Shown in pieces: positions 45,003 through 53,616 of a DNA stretch of 64,000 nt. Positions within the stretch are counted from its first letter, which is position 1, and each line of letters starts with the position of its first letter. The notes beneath the pieces were generated by a model. That model saw nothing but the letters and a program-made list of their open reading frames with translations. It did no database searches and had not been told where the DNA came from. Source of the DNA: JAHEDH01 sp963753285 (GTDB lineage Bacteria > Actinomycetota > Acidimicrobiia > Spongiisociales > ZC4RG35); NCBI GenBank assembly GCA_963753285.1, contig CAVWBT010000003.1, positions 434,001 to 498,000 on the forward strand, in the 5' to 3' direction. The position numbers were made by a program, and so were the translations under genes.

Positions 45003-48000
45003 CGACGGTGGTGGGGCCCGAACCGGTCTGGAGGTCGATACCCTTCCCGCCGTTGCCGCGGTCGATGAGACCCGTCGGATCGAGCCCGATGTGGTTGCCG
45101 GCGATCACGACACCACCCGTGGAGGTGGTGTCGACTTCGATCCCGTCGGCACCGAAACGGTTGATGGCAAGACCTCGGATCTCGACGTTGGGACTGAAGA
45201 CCCGCAGGCCGTCTGATCCGGCTCCGGCGCCGGTTCCATCGAGTTCGACAACCGGCGTCGAGGTGTAGCCGGTCTGAGTCGTCGCATCGATCGACACTGC
45301 TTCTGTGATGGTCGGATAGGCGGATCCAGGTGAGATCGTCCACACGCCACCCGAGTGGCCTGACTCGGTCGCCGGCATCGAGAAGGTGATGTTGTCTGCT
45401 CCGGCGAATGCGTTGGCCTCTTCGATGGCGGCTCGAAGCGTGCACTGCGGGTCACCCTGAGAGTTGTTGAAGCCGGTGTCACAGACGGCGTCGCCGGGGT
45501 TGGAATCGCCGGAGTCCGAGGTCGAGTTCACCGTGAGTGTCAGCGGGCCGACGGCATACGTGACATCGAGCTTCGGTCGCCAGTTCACCGTGGAGTTCTC
45601 CGATGACCTCGCGTCCCATCCGTTGCTGCTGTCGATCACCAGGAGCCAGCCATTGTTGGCGCTGCCATCGACCCAGGCTTGCACTGCGGATTCGAGCCCG
45701 GTGATGGTGACCGGAGTGTCGGTGAGGCCGAGGCCGCTCCCGAGCGTCGAGTCGCTGGCCAGGCTCGCCTCGGAGTCGTCGATCCCAATGCCCGAACTGA
45801 GCGTGTTCCAGGTGTCGGTCTCCACCCATGTCCTCAACACGCGGTGAACCGACAGCGTGGCGGAGGCGTCGCTCGGGTCAGCAGCAACGAACGTCAGCTC
45901 GGCGGACAAGATCGTGGCGTCGGTGGGGACCTGGCCGGCGCCCGGACCGACGATCCCGTCGAAGCGGATCAGGCCCTGCTGGTACGCCGAGTTGTCGATC
46001 TGAATCAGCGGATCGGCGCTGTTGTCCTGATCCGCAAAGCTCCCCGAGACCCACGTGTCGACTGTGCCCGAGTAGCCGGCGGTGCCATCCTGGAAGGAAA
46101 CGGCCACCGGGCCGGGAGGCTCGACCGTGACCGTCACGGTGGCCGTGTCGGTACCGCCGTTCCCGTCGGAGGCCGTGTACGTGAACGTGTCGCTGCCGCT
46201 CCACGAGGCGTTGGGCGTAAAGGTCACATCAGTGCCGTTGTTCACGACCGAACCGTTCGACCCCTGGGTGACCGATTGCACGGTGAGGGTGTCCCCGTTC
46301 GGGTCGGTGTCGTTGCCCAAGACATCGACAACCACTGCGGTGTCCACGGGCGTGGACGCCGAGTCGTCGGCTGCGGCCGGGGGCATGGGACCAACGCTCG
46401 CAGCATTCCACAGGAACAGGAACGGCTGGTTCTTTGTCTCCCCGGTGCTCGTCTCGAGTTCGTTGTCGCTGCCCCAGACGGTGCCGTCCCAGTACAGGTA
46501 GTGCAAGTCGCTCGAGGTGTCCTGGACGGCGAGCATCACACCGTCCGTGCCCGGCTCGGGGTAGAGCATCATCGAGTTGGACGTGGCTCCGATGGACGGT
46601 GCGCTCGACTCGGCCGACCAGCCCGTTCCCGAATCCCAGGTGCGGAAGACGCGCGGAGTGGATACGCTCTCTCCATACGCGGCGATCGCCTGACCCGACG
46701 TGCCTTCGAATGCAACTGCCACTGCGGGTTCGGTCGTCCCGGTCGTCGACGTGGTGACGGTCGACTGATTCACCCAACCGGCGCCGTTCCATACGGAAAC
46801 CCATACGTCGGCGTCGTTGGTGAGGACTCCCATCGCGATGTTGTCGCCAGCGGGGTCGGAGCCCAGGGTGATCCAGCGGGCGTAGCCGCCGCCGATTCCA
46901 GGAGTGACGAACTCGTTGCTCCAGCCGGCGTCCCACACCCGGAAGTGGACGTCGTCGTTGCCGGATCCCCACACGACCAGGGCGCGCCCACTCTGCTGTT
47001 CGTAGGCGACGTGGACGTCGGTGCGGTCGTTGCCGGTGCCGGTGGCATCGAGCGTGAGTTCGTTGCCCCAGGCCGAGCCGTCCCACACCACGGCGTAATC
47101 CTGACTCGAGTCGTTGCTGACGATCAGGACCATCTCGTCGGAGAAGGGATGGGCGGCAAGCTGCATCTGGCGCGGCGTCCCGCCTGGCGGCTCGGTGATG
47201 GAGGCTTCGGTGCTCCACGTCGAGCCGTCCCACACCCGGTAGTTGAGGGCCGAGCCGTCGGTGTACACGACGATGGCGTCGCCACTGACGGGCTCGTAGG
47301 CGACGTCGACACTCCACCAGTAGGTCTGCGACGTCGTGCCGAGCGAGGGGAGCGCGGCCCATGAGGACCCGTCCCAGATCTCCCCAGCGATGGTTCCGCC
47401 CGAGTCGACGCCGACCACGATCGCCTCGTCTCGGGTGGGTGACTCCGCACCCTGCACGATCCGGAAATCGCCGACGCTCGCAGACGGCTGTGTTCCTCCG
47501 AACGTCGATCCATCCCATCCGCTGGAGAACGGCGTGCTCTGACCGCTCCTGCGCCAGACGGCCATCGGTTCAGAATGGGCCGATGCCGTGGCCGTGAATG
47601 AGGCCGAGAACTCCGAGGTCGAACCGTAGTTGCCGCCGCCGAGCGACTCCGTGGCCGTGGCTGTGATGATGTCGCCGGACCCTCCGGGGACGACATGGGT
47701 GAGCCCAGTGCCCGCACTCACGTCGACGCTACCGAGGAAGATGTCGCCCTCTCCGTAGCCCGAGCTGTCGGCCACCGCATTGTCGAAGAACTCGACCCGA
47801 TGTGTCCCGGCGGGCACGTCGAGATCGAACGTCACGGTCACATTTCCGCCGGACTCGACCGCAGAGGTGATCACCGGGAAGTTCATGAAGTCGTTCTGGC
47901 CCGTGTCGCCATCGCCCACGTCGTTGCCGGTCACGCCGTCGTTGTTGAGATCGATCCCCAGTCCACCGTTGCTGTGGATTGCATTACCGAGGATGGAGTT

Positions 48001-48927
48001 CCCCTCGCTGCTCCCGGTCACTGCAACGCCGTACGACGTGTTGTACGCAACGGTGTTCGCAAACGATGGGTCAGTGCCACCGACGGAGCTGTTGTCGGCG
48101 CTGTTGAGATCGATTCCCCGTCCGTTGGGAAGAGGATTGCTGCCGCTGGCATCAGTTCCCACCAGGTTTCCGACGATCTGGGTCGACGTACCCCCGATCG
48201 TCACCATGATGCCCTGATTCGTGTTGCCCGACACCAGGTTGCCGTCCGCCCCGGGGCCGCCGATCGTGTTGCCTGTGCCCCGCAGAACCACGCCGATCTT
48301 GTTTGGTGCCGCCGCCGACCCGGTCACATCGGTCCCGATGTAGCTGCCGAACAGCGAGTTGCCGGCCGACGACAACGCAAAGCCTTCGTCGTCCCAGTTG
48401 TTCACCACCAGACCACGGATAGTGCTGCTGCCGCCAGTGACGCTGAAGCCGTCGGCGTTGGTCCCGGCGGATGATCCGGTCACCTCAACGACAGGTCGCC
48501 CGCTCGATGCATACTCGGGTTGCGTCGTTCCGTCGATCGTCATCGATGTCGTGATGGCGGGGAGGTTGGAAGCGGGCTCGATCGTGAATGCGACGGGCGA
48601 CGCCGAATACCCGGGGTCGCTCGTCGGGATGTCGAAGTGGATCGTGTCGACAGTCGCCGAACCATTGGACTCCTGAATCGCTGCGCGCAGCGTGCACTCG
48701 GGATCGGCACCAACCGTGCCGCCGGTGTTACAGACATCATCGCCCGGGTTGTTGTCCGAGGCGTCGCCGGTCGAGTTGACAATGACGACGTTGCTGGCCG
48801 ATGCCAGGGGAGCCGAGCGCGACCATCTGTGCCATCTTCTCCGAGTCGACGAATGACGCGGTCCGGTCGCCCGTTGCGCCGGGTCCAGCGAACGCCTCAT
48901 CCGAGGAAGCGATCGCAATGTCGCCAC
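44515..48927 (-). CDS. giant surface protein, piece 2 (CSLREA, beta-helix, propeller, DNRLRE-like domains)
   Basis: In-frame protein sequence runs from about 48800 to about 45000. CSLREA module 1 (NVVIVNSTGDASDNNPGDD with CTLRAAIQESN) leads into a right-handed beta-helix with NTIGG/VSGN-type rungs. From about 47570 to 46400 come repeated WDGSxW units (WDGSTFGG, WDGSSWAAL, WDGSTWSTE, WDGSAWGNE), suggesting a beta-propeller. Then a Big_9-like domain (AADDSASTPVDTAVVVDVLG), a DNRLRE-like domain (VDTWVSGSFADQDNS) and CSLREA module 2 (CTLRAAIEEANAF) with another beta-helix. The ends of the frame outside these limits are shadow. Confidence 0.7.
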   Translation of the reverse strand: MATLRSLPRMRRSLDPAQRATGPRHSSTRRRWHRWSRSAPLASASNVVIVNSTGDASDNNPGDDVCNTGGTVGADPECTLRAAIQESNGSATVDTIHFDIPTSDPGYSASPVAFTIEPASNLPAITTSMTIDGTTQPEYASSGRPVVEVTGSSAGTNADGFSVTGGSSTIRGLVVNNWDDEGFALSSAGNSLFGSYIGTDVTGSAAAPNKIGVVLRGTGNTIGGPGADGNLVSGNTNQGIMVTIGGTSTQIVGNLVGTDASGSNPLPNGRGIDLNSADNSSVGGTDPSFANTVAYNTSYGVAVTGSSEGNSILGNAIHSNGGLGIDLNNDGVTGNDVGDGDTGQNDFMNFPVITSAVESGGNVTVTFDLDVPAGTHRVEFFDNAVADSSGYGEGDIFLGSVDVSAGTGLTHVVPGGSGDIITATATESLGGGNYGSTSEFSASFTATASAHSEPMAVWRRSGQSTPFSSGWDGSTFGGTQPSASVGDFRIVQGAESPTRDEAIVVGVDSGGTIAGEIWDGSSWAALPSLGTTSQTYWWSVDVAYEPVSGDAIVVYTDGSALNYRVWDGSTWSTEASITEPPGGTPRQMQLAAHPFSDEMVLIVSNDSSQDYAVVWDGSAWGNELTLDATGTGNDRTDVHVAYEQQSGRALVVWGSGNDDVHFRVWDAGWSNEFVTPGIGGGYARWITLGSDPAGDNIAMGVLTNDADVWVSVWNGAGWVNQSTVTTSTTGTTEPAVAVAFEGTSGQAIAAYGESVSTPRVFRTWDSGTGWSAESSAPSIGATSNSMMLYPEPGTDGVMLAVQDTSSDLHYLYWDGTVWGSDNELETSTGETKNQPFLFLWNAASVGPMPPAAADDSASTPVDTAVVVDVLGNDTDPNGDTLTVQSVTQGSNGSVVNNGTDVTFTPNASWSGSDTFTYTASDGNGGTDTATVTVTVEPPGPVAVSFQDGTAGYSGTVDTWVSGSFADQDNSADPLIQIDNSAYQQGLIRFDGIVGPGAGQVPTDATILSAELTFVAADPSDASATLSVHRVLRTWVETDTWNTLSSGIGIDDSEASLASDSTLGSGLGLTDTPVTITGLESAVQAWVDGSANNGWLLVIDSSNGWDARSSENSTVNWRPKLDVTYAVGPLTLTVNSTSDSGDSNPGDAVCDTGFNNSQGDPQCTLRAAIEEANAFAGADNITFSMPATESGHSGGVWTISPGSAYPTITEAVSIDATTQTGYTSTPVVELDGTGAGAGSDGLRVFSPNVEIRGLAINRFGADGIEVDTTSTGGVVIAGNHIGLDPTGLIDRGNGGKGIDLQTGSGPTTVGGNRCCGSERHLRQRRRRHHRLGHRRQHHHRQLHRHRRDRQRSDPQHHDGLHVGSGATTTPSDSPGPATSSRATATTGSEIDDVSGGNLIHGEHHRTRRRRHDRGSQRPPWHRALQRRQHHPDRRRPLRRRRQRHLGQQPAGHHASTATPTLRPPATPSRAT

Positions 48928-49528
48928 CGAAGTCCCATCGTTCAGTCATGCCTGTGGCAGGCGTGACCGGGTCGGGGCCGAGGTTGGCGAAGAACGCTAC
49001 GAGCCGGACGTCCGACACAGTGGTCGTGATCGATGGTGCAGAGAATGGATCGCCTGCAGGGATGTCGGTACCGCTGTCCGCGTCGATCGGCGACGCGGTG
49101 TCAACACCGCTATACGCAGCGAGGGCAGCCGAGAACTTGCTCGACTCGGAAAGAGCAAAGGTGTAGTCGGCCGGTTCGGAGGCGCCCGAGACCTTGTAGA
49201 ACAACGCCTGCACGATCTTGGAGGCGAAGATGTCCTCGCGAATCAATATCCAGCCGGCTGGAGGCGTGACGGCGGCGGTGTCCTTGTCTCTCGTGATCTG
49301 GGCGACGAGAACATCGTTCGGTTGAACGCCGGCCGGCAGCGACACGACGGCCGAAGCCGCGTCCCCCGAAGACGCCGAAGAAGACCGGAAGGAAGGAGCC
49401 GTTGCAGCCTCCGCCGTGCCCGATCCGACGCCGATGGGGATCATGCCGATGACGAGGCCGAAGGCGATGGCGAGGTAGAGGTGGCGAATGCGGGCCGACA
49501 CCGTCCGTGGTGCGGTGGCTGTGATCAT
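48737..49528 (-). CDS. giant surface protein, N-terminal piece (signal peptide and first domain)
   Basis: ATG 49528 gives a Sec signal peptide (HLYLAIAFGLVIGMIPIGVG, cleavage near AEA-AT). A strand-rich domain follows to about 48810: VSLPAGVQPNDVLVAQITRD, VTPPAGWILIRED, VQALFYKVSGASEPADYTF, AAYSGVDTASPIDADSG. It is a module often seen in secreted bacterial proteins. The last 25 residues as sequenced are out-of-frame nonsense; true coding continues in the next piece. Confidence 0.7.
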   Translation of the reverse strand: MITATAPRTVSARIRHLYLAIAFGLVIGMIPIGVGSGTAEAATAPSFRSSSASSGDAASAVVSLPAGVQPNDVLVAQITRDKDTAAVTPPAGWILIREDIFASKIVQALFYKVSGASEPADYTFALSESSKFSAALAAYSGVDTASPIDADSGTDIPAGDPFSAPSITTTVSDVRLVAFFANLGPDPVTPATGMTERWDFGGDIAIASSDEAFAGPGATGDRTASFVDSEKMAQMVALGSPGIGQQRRHCQLDRRRLGQQPGR

Positions 49529-50900
49529 GGTGAGACCGGCTCCATCTCAGCTGCGCGCTTGGTGGACTCCGGTACCGACTTGGCGAGGGGCACCTTGACC
49601 GAGAAGATCGTCTCTCCGAGCACCCGCCGGTAGCTGACCTCGCCGCCCATGCCCTCGACCAGTGACTTGACGATCGAGAGGCCGAGACCGACCCCGCCCA
49701 CGACCGCCTGTTGGAAGGTGAGCGAGTGGATGTAGCGTTGGAAGAGCCGGTCCTCGAGCTCCTTGGGGATGCCGGGACCGTCGTCGACCACCATCCACTC
49801 GTACTGGTCGCCGTCTACCCAACCGCGCACTTCGAGTTTGCCGCCCCCGTATTTGACGGCATTCGACAACAAGTTTCTGAGGACCTGACGGAGCCGCAGG
49901 CGGTCCACCCAGATCGAAGCCTCTTCGACGTCGACCTTGATGATGTGGCCGTTCTGGGCGAAGGGTTGAGCCACGGCATCCGCTTCTTCCTGCGAGGAGA
50001 CCTCGCGCGGTTCGAACCGAAGTTGGCCGGCAGCGAGACGGGATGTCGTCAGGAGGTCTTCGACCATTCGGGCCAGGTCGTTGGCCTCGGAGTTCATCAT
50101 CCCCAGCATCTCGCGGGTCTCTTCGGTCAACTCGGGGTCCATCTCGACCATCTGGCCGAGACCGATGATCGCGGTCAGCGGCGTCCGCAGCTCATGAGAA
50201 GTGTTGGCGACGAACTCGTCACGGGCCTTACCGAGCTCCTGCTCGGCCGCGAGGCGGAGCTCCAGCTCCTTCTGGCGGAACTGCCGGGACACGATCTCGC
50301 GATAGATCAGGACGATCGCCAGCGGAACGACCAACGAGACGGCGAATCGGGCGAGGTCACCCGTTCGTGCACTTCCTCCGTCGGCGGCGACGATCTCGCT
50401 CGAGCACCGCCCCTCTCGCGGTATCGAGCTCGGCCTTGGCGGCACCGAACCGTGCAACCAGGCGATCCTCCGCCAACGACTGAGCCGCCGGATCACCCTG
50501 CGGCGACCAACTCGACGACCTGCTCGGCCAACGCCTGAAAGTCGGCGGTCGCGGTGAGCTCGACACCGATGTCGGTCGACAACAAGCCGTCGAGCGATGC
50601 CAGCGCCGAACGGGTGGTCTCGATCGACACCGCCGTCGAATCACCGATGTCGAGATCGAGATTGCGCTCCAACGAGTCGAAGTGGACGGCATTGGCGACG
50701 TTGGCGCGAACCACGGTTGCGATTCGAAGGGTCTCGTCGAGATGATGCAGCTCGCGGCTGTCGCCTGCGATCCGAGCGGTGGCGGTGGTGATCGCGAAGA
50801 CCGCAGCGGACACGAGCAACAGGGTCAACCCCACAACGGTGGTGACCACCCATGCTCGGCGCGATGATGTCTCGGCCACGTTCTTCCTTCGAATCGACAT
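49525..50900 (-). pseudogene. sensor histidine kinase upstream of giant gene, two apparent frameshifts
   Basis: ATG 50900 begins with a membrane helix (AWVVTTVVGLTLLLVSAAVFAI), then an extracytoplasmic helical sensor of about 110 residues. The frame breaks near 50500 (…EQVVELVA, continuing as GDPAAQSLAEDRLVARFGA) and again near 50400 (continuing as DLARFAVSLVVPLAIVLIYREIV, the second membrane helix). The kinase core is intact in the third frame: phospho-His in SHELRTPL, N-box NLLSNAVKYG, G1 DDGPGIP, G2 GVGLGLSIV. This is a HisKA-type kinase. Its TGA overlaps the giant-gene ATG, so the two are coupled. Confidence 0.78.
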
Positions 50901-51028
50901 CGACGCCCGTCGGCGCCCGTGTCTTTCTGTCGGCAGAACAGGCCGGAAGCATTAGGTGCAATACGTAACCATCGTGAAACGGCTGAACGGACTAGTCAGT
51001 GCACGCGGTGACGGGAACGACCCGCTCG

Positions 51029-52285
51029 CTACCCGCTCTGGGAGACCTCGGTCAACCGCAAGACCGAACCCTCCATCGATACGACGAAGAACTCACCGGA
51101 TGGCCCGCTGGAGATGTCGAGCGGGGTAGCAACATCGACGCCGGTCTTCGTGGCGACACCGGTCTCTCGATCGAACACCAGGATCTCGGAGCGGCAGTAG
51201 TCGGTGAAGACGTAGAGGCCTCGGAGCGAATCGATCTCCGAGCCCCGGTACACCTCACCACCCACAATGGCGCAGAAGCCCCCCTCGCGCCAATACTCGA
51301 AGACCGGCTCATGATGAAGCGCGTCCAACTCACCCAGGAACGGCCGGGTTCCCTCGTAGACCGACCAGCCGAGATTGGCACCGGCATCGGTCGCCGGATC
51401 GATCACCGAGATCTCTTCGACACATGCCTGACCGACGTCGGCCACCCACATCTCGCCGGTGGCAGGGTCGATCGAGAACCGGAACGGGTTCCGGATGCCG
51501 GTTGCGAACACCCATGGATGCCCATCTACGCCGTCGAGATACGGGTTGCCGGGCGCACCGCTGACCGCCAGATGGCTGTCGAGCTCGAGTCGGAGCAGCG
51601 AGCCCAACGGGGTCGTCGGGTCCTGCGCGTTGCCGTACTTGTCTCCCTGTCCGCCACCATCACCGAAGGACGCCCACAGGTATCCGTCTGCATCGAATGC
51701 GATCGTGCCACCGTTGTGCTGTGAAGAAGGCTGCTCGACGGTGAGCACATCGACACGACCGGTCACCGTGGGCACCCCGTCGACGAGCGGCTGCGCTACG
51801 AGCTTGGACTCACCCTTCGTGGTGTAGTTGACCAGGAGGTGCGATCGATCCGGTGTGATCGTCAACCCCACCAGACCCTGATCCTGTTCCGTCGCCGTCG
51901 AATCCGTGAGGTCGATCACCGGCGTCGCCTCGTTGGAGACGAGATCCCACAGCAGCACCAAGCCGTCCCGCTGACCGATGAAGGCGGTGTCCTCGTCGTA
52001 GAACTCGAGCACCGTCGGAGCGTCGAGCCCCTCCAGCACGACTTCGGCGTCGAACCCGAGATCGCGCTCGTCCCAGCCGGTTCGCTCGTGGTCTTCACAT
52101 CCGGCGTTCGCCCGGATGAATCCGGGCCGGTCCGTTCCTGGCGTGCCCGCCATCGGGTCGGGCTTGGCCTCGACGTATGGGGCCGTCGAGTCACCGGAAC
52201 CGGTGAGTGCGAGCGCGCCGAACACGGCGGCGGCGATCGCGACCGCTACGCCGGACATGAGCACAGGGAGTTTGACTCGACCCAC
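51029..52285 (-). CDS. secreted glucose/sorbosone-dehydrogenase-family quinoprotein
   Basis: About 418 residues from GTG 52285; ATGs at 52258 and 52324 are alternatives and none has a strong Shine-Dalgarno. Signal-type N-terminus (VLMSGVAVAIAAAVFGALAL). The six-bladed propeller of PQQ-dependent aldose sugar dehydrogenases is recognisable: active-site SQHNGGTIAFDADGYLWASF, GDGGGQGD, LGSLLRLE, GIRNPFRFSIDPATGEMWVADVGQ, NLGWSVYEG and GGEVYRG. PQQ binding is likely; the sugar substrate is unknown. Divergent from the YigZ-type gene at 52401. Confidence 0.87.
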   Translation of the reverse strand: MGRVKLPVLMSGVAVAIAAAVFGALALTGSGDSTAPYVEAKPDPMAGTPGTDRPGFIRANAGCEDHERTGWDERDLGFDAEVVLEGLDAPTVLEFYDEDTAFIGQRDGLVLLWDLVSNEATPVIDLTDSTATEQDQGLVGLTITPDRSHLLVNYTTKGESKLVAQPLVDGVPTVTGRVDVLTVEQPSSQHNGGTIAFDADGYLWASFGDGGGQGDKYGNAQDPTTPLGSLLRLELDSHLAVSGAPGNPYLDGVDGHPWVFATGIRNPFRFSIDPATGEMWVADVGQACVEEISVIDPATDAGANLGWSVYEGTRPFLGELDALHHEPVFEYWREGGFCAIVGGEVYRGSEIDSLRGLYVFTDYCRSEILVFDRETGVATKTGVDVATPLDISSGPSGEFFVVSMEGSVLRLTEVSQSG

Positions 52286-52400
52286 GAGGTGCAAAGGTAG
52301 AACGAACCCCAGGAAATCAGGCATCGAGCGATGCGGGCCTCGGATGCTCCAGCGGGCCGGCCGCAGGCTCACACCCCCGACTGCAGATAGCCTCGACACG

Positions 52401-53025
52401 GTGACAGATCCCACGCCTGACGGAATCTCCACGGTCGCCGGCGCCGTCCAGGCGGAGATCGACAAGATCAAGGGCTCACGGTTCATCTGCGACCTCGCTC
52501 CGACGAGCGATGAACGAGCCGCGCTCGAGTTCGTGGATTCTGTCCGTGCAGCGTGAGCCCGATGCGACCCATCACTGCTGGGCATTCCGCCTCCAATCCG
52601 GCGTGTCCCGCTCGTCGGATGACGGCGAACCGGGTGGCACCGCCGGTCCGCCGATTCTGCGGCGGTTGGAGTCTGCCGACCTGGTCGATGTCGTCGCGGT
52701 CGTCACCCGCTACTACGGCGGCACCAATCTCGGGACCGGAGGCCTGATCAGGGCCTACGGTGCCGCAACGGCCGCGGCGATCCAGGCCGCCACCAGGCTC
52801 TCTCGCCGGCGCATGCTCTCCTATCGACTCACCCACGCCTACGAGCTCTCGGCCCAGGTGAACCACGTCATCGCCGCCCACGGAGCCGAGATCGCCGACG
52901 CCCGCTACGAGGGGGAGGTCACCCTCGACGTGCAAGTGCAGGCAGCCACCGCACCCGCGTTCGAGGCGGCGATGATCGAGGCGACCGCCGGTGCGGTGAA
53001 CGCCCACCGGGTCGAGCAACGCTGA
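52401..53025 (+). pseudogene. YigZ/IMPACT family protein, one apparent frameshift
   Basis: GTG 52401 starts a frame with VQAEIDKIKGSRFICDLAP (family N-terminus) and FVDSVR before stopping at 52556. In the next frame the family sequence continues as REPDATHHCWAFRL, SRSSDDGEPGGTAGPPIL, VVAVVTRYYGGTNLGTGGLIRAYG, followed by the C-terminal DUF1949-like domain, to 53025. One extra base near 52548 explains the shift. YigZ/IMPACT proteins bind ribosome-associated factors in eukaryotes; the bacterial role is unclear. Confidence 0.78.
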
Positions 53026-53127
53026 GTTCCGCCGGAAGTGACTCTTCCCTTGCAATACTGTTTGATATTCCGTTGGAGTACCTTTAGGGTGAATGTTGGA
53101 ACCCGTCTACCCAAAGGCACATCTGCA

Positions 53128-53403
53128 ATGACCACACAGGAAGCAACGATGACAGCACGCCAGCAACGTCGCCTCGAACAGAGCCTGCAGAAAGAGGCCC
53201 GCTGGCTGCAGAAGACCATCTTCTCGCTCCGCAAGGCACAGGACGCACGATCGAAAGTGGTCGATGTGAACGGAGAGCCGCTGACCCCACTCGTCTCGGT
53301 CGACGGCACCCAAATCCCGATCGAACAACTCGAGACACTGATCGACGAGCGCGTCGATCAGATCCGAGCAGAGCTCGGCACCGGCGATTACCGGATGCTC
53401 TGA
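53128..53403 (+). CDS. small coiled-coil protein, 91 aa, function unknown
   Basis: ATG 53128; a second ATG at 53149 is possible. Highly charged: QQRRLEQSLQKEARWLQKTIFSL forms an amphipathic helix, then a short strand region and LETLIDERVDQIRAEL, a second helix. A relatively AT-rich stretch at about 53040-53100 upstream looks like a promoter (TTGCAA, TTGATA present), but spacing is not consensus. I do not recognise a family. Confidence 0.6.
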   Translation: MTTQEATMTARQQRRLEQSLQKEARWLQKTIFSLRKAQDARSKVVDVNGEPLTPLVSVDGTQIPIEQLETLIDERVDQIRAELGTGDYRML

Positions 53404-53430
53404 GACGAGGCGGTCTTACGACGCCCCCAT

Positions 53431-53517
53431 GGCTTGCTGACGCAAGCCCGTTCCTCCGAAGGGGGAACAAACAACCCAGCCACGCACAAGAGAACAAACA
53501 ACCTCGCTCACGCACAA
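53431..53517. repeat. hairpin plus short tandem repeat downstream of small gene
   Basis: A perfect stem-loop GGCTTGC-TGAC-GCAAGCC (53431-53448) lies 28 bases after the stop of the 91-residue gene, probably its terminator. It is followed by two tandem copies of a 27-28-bp unit, GAACAAACAACC (53465 and 53492) each with CACGCACAA 16-17 bases later (53481 and 53509). The rest of 53404-53616 has no gene. Confidence 0.5.
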
Positions 53518-53616
53518 CTGGGCCGCCACGTCGCACAGGAACCTCTGAGCCGTTGACGGCGTTGGTATCTCCGAGTCCCTCCCTACACTTGCCCACGACC
53601 ACTCCGGGAGTTCATC

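Larger units (their letters stand above)
33895..49528 (-). other. giant surface-protein gene, at least eleven apparent frameshifts (parent feature)
   Basis: Conceptual joining of successive frames gives one protein of about 5,200 residues. Order: signal peptide; strand-rich domain with SGVDTASPIDADSG; CSLREA module 1 and beta-helix; beta-propeller-like repeats; Big_9-like domain; DNRLRE-like domain; CSLREA module 2 and beta-helix; CSLREA module 3 and beta-helix; about 23 tandem 93-residue Big_9-like repeats; two cadherin-like domains; a further Big_9-like domain; membrane anchor; SH3-like tail. Frames change near 48805, 45000, 44868, 44828, 44758, 44728, 44575, 44445, 42300, 42025 and 39398. 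The start overlaps the histidine-kinase stop and the stop overlaps the 122-residue gene start (both ATGA). The pieces are listed separately. Confidence 0.75.

Noticed and set aside
45679..47364. 561-codon plus-strand frame opposite the giant gene
   Set aside because: Product is Gly/Arg/Val-rich without any motif, while the minus strand encodes clear propeller-like and DNRLRE-like domains. It is an antisense shadow of high-GC coding DNA.
33895..49528. Programmed frameshifting as the explanation for the split giant gene
   Set aside because: The shifts go in different directions, number at least eleven, and no shared slippery site was seen at them; error or decay is simpler.
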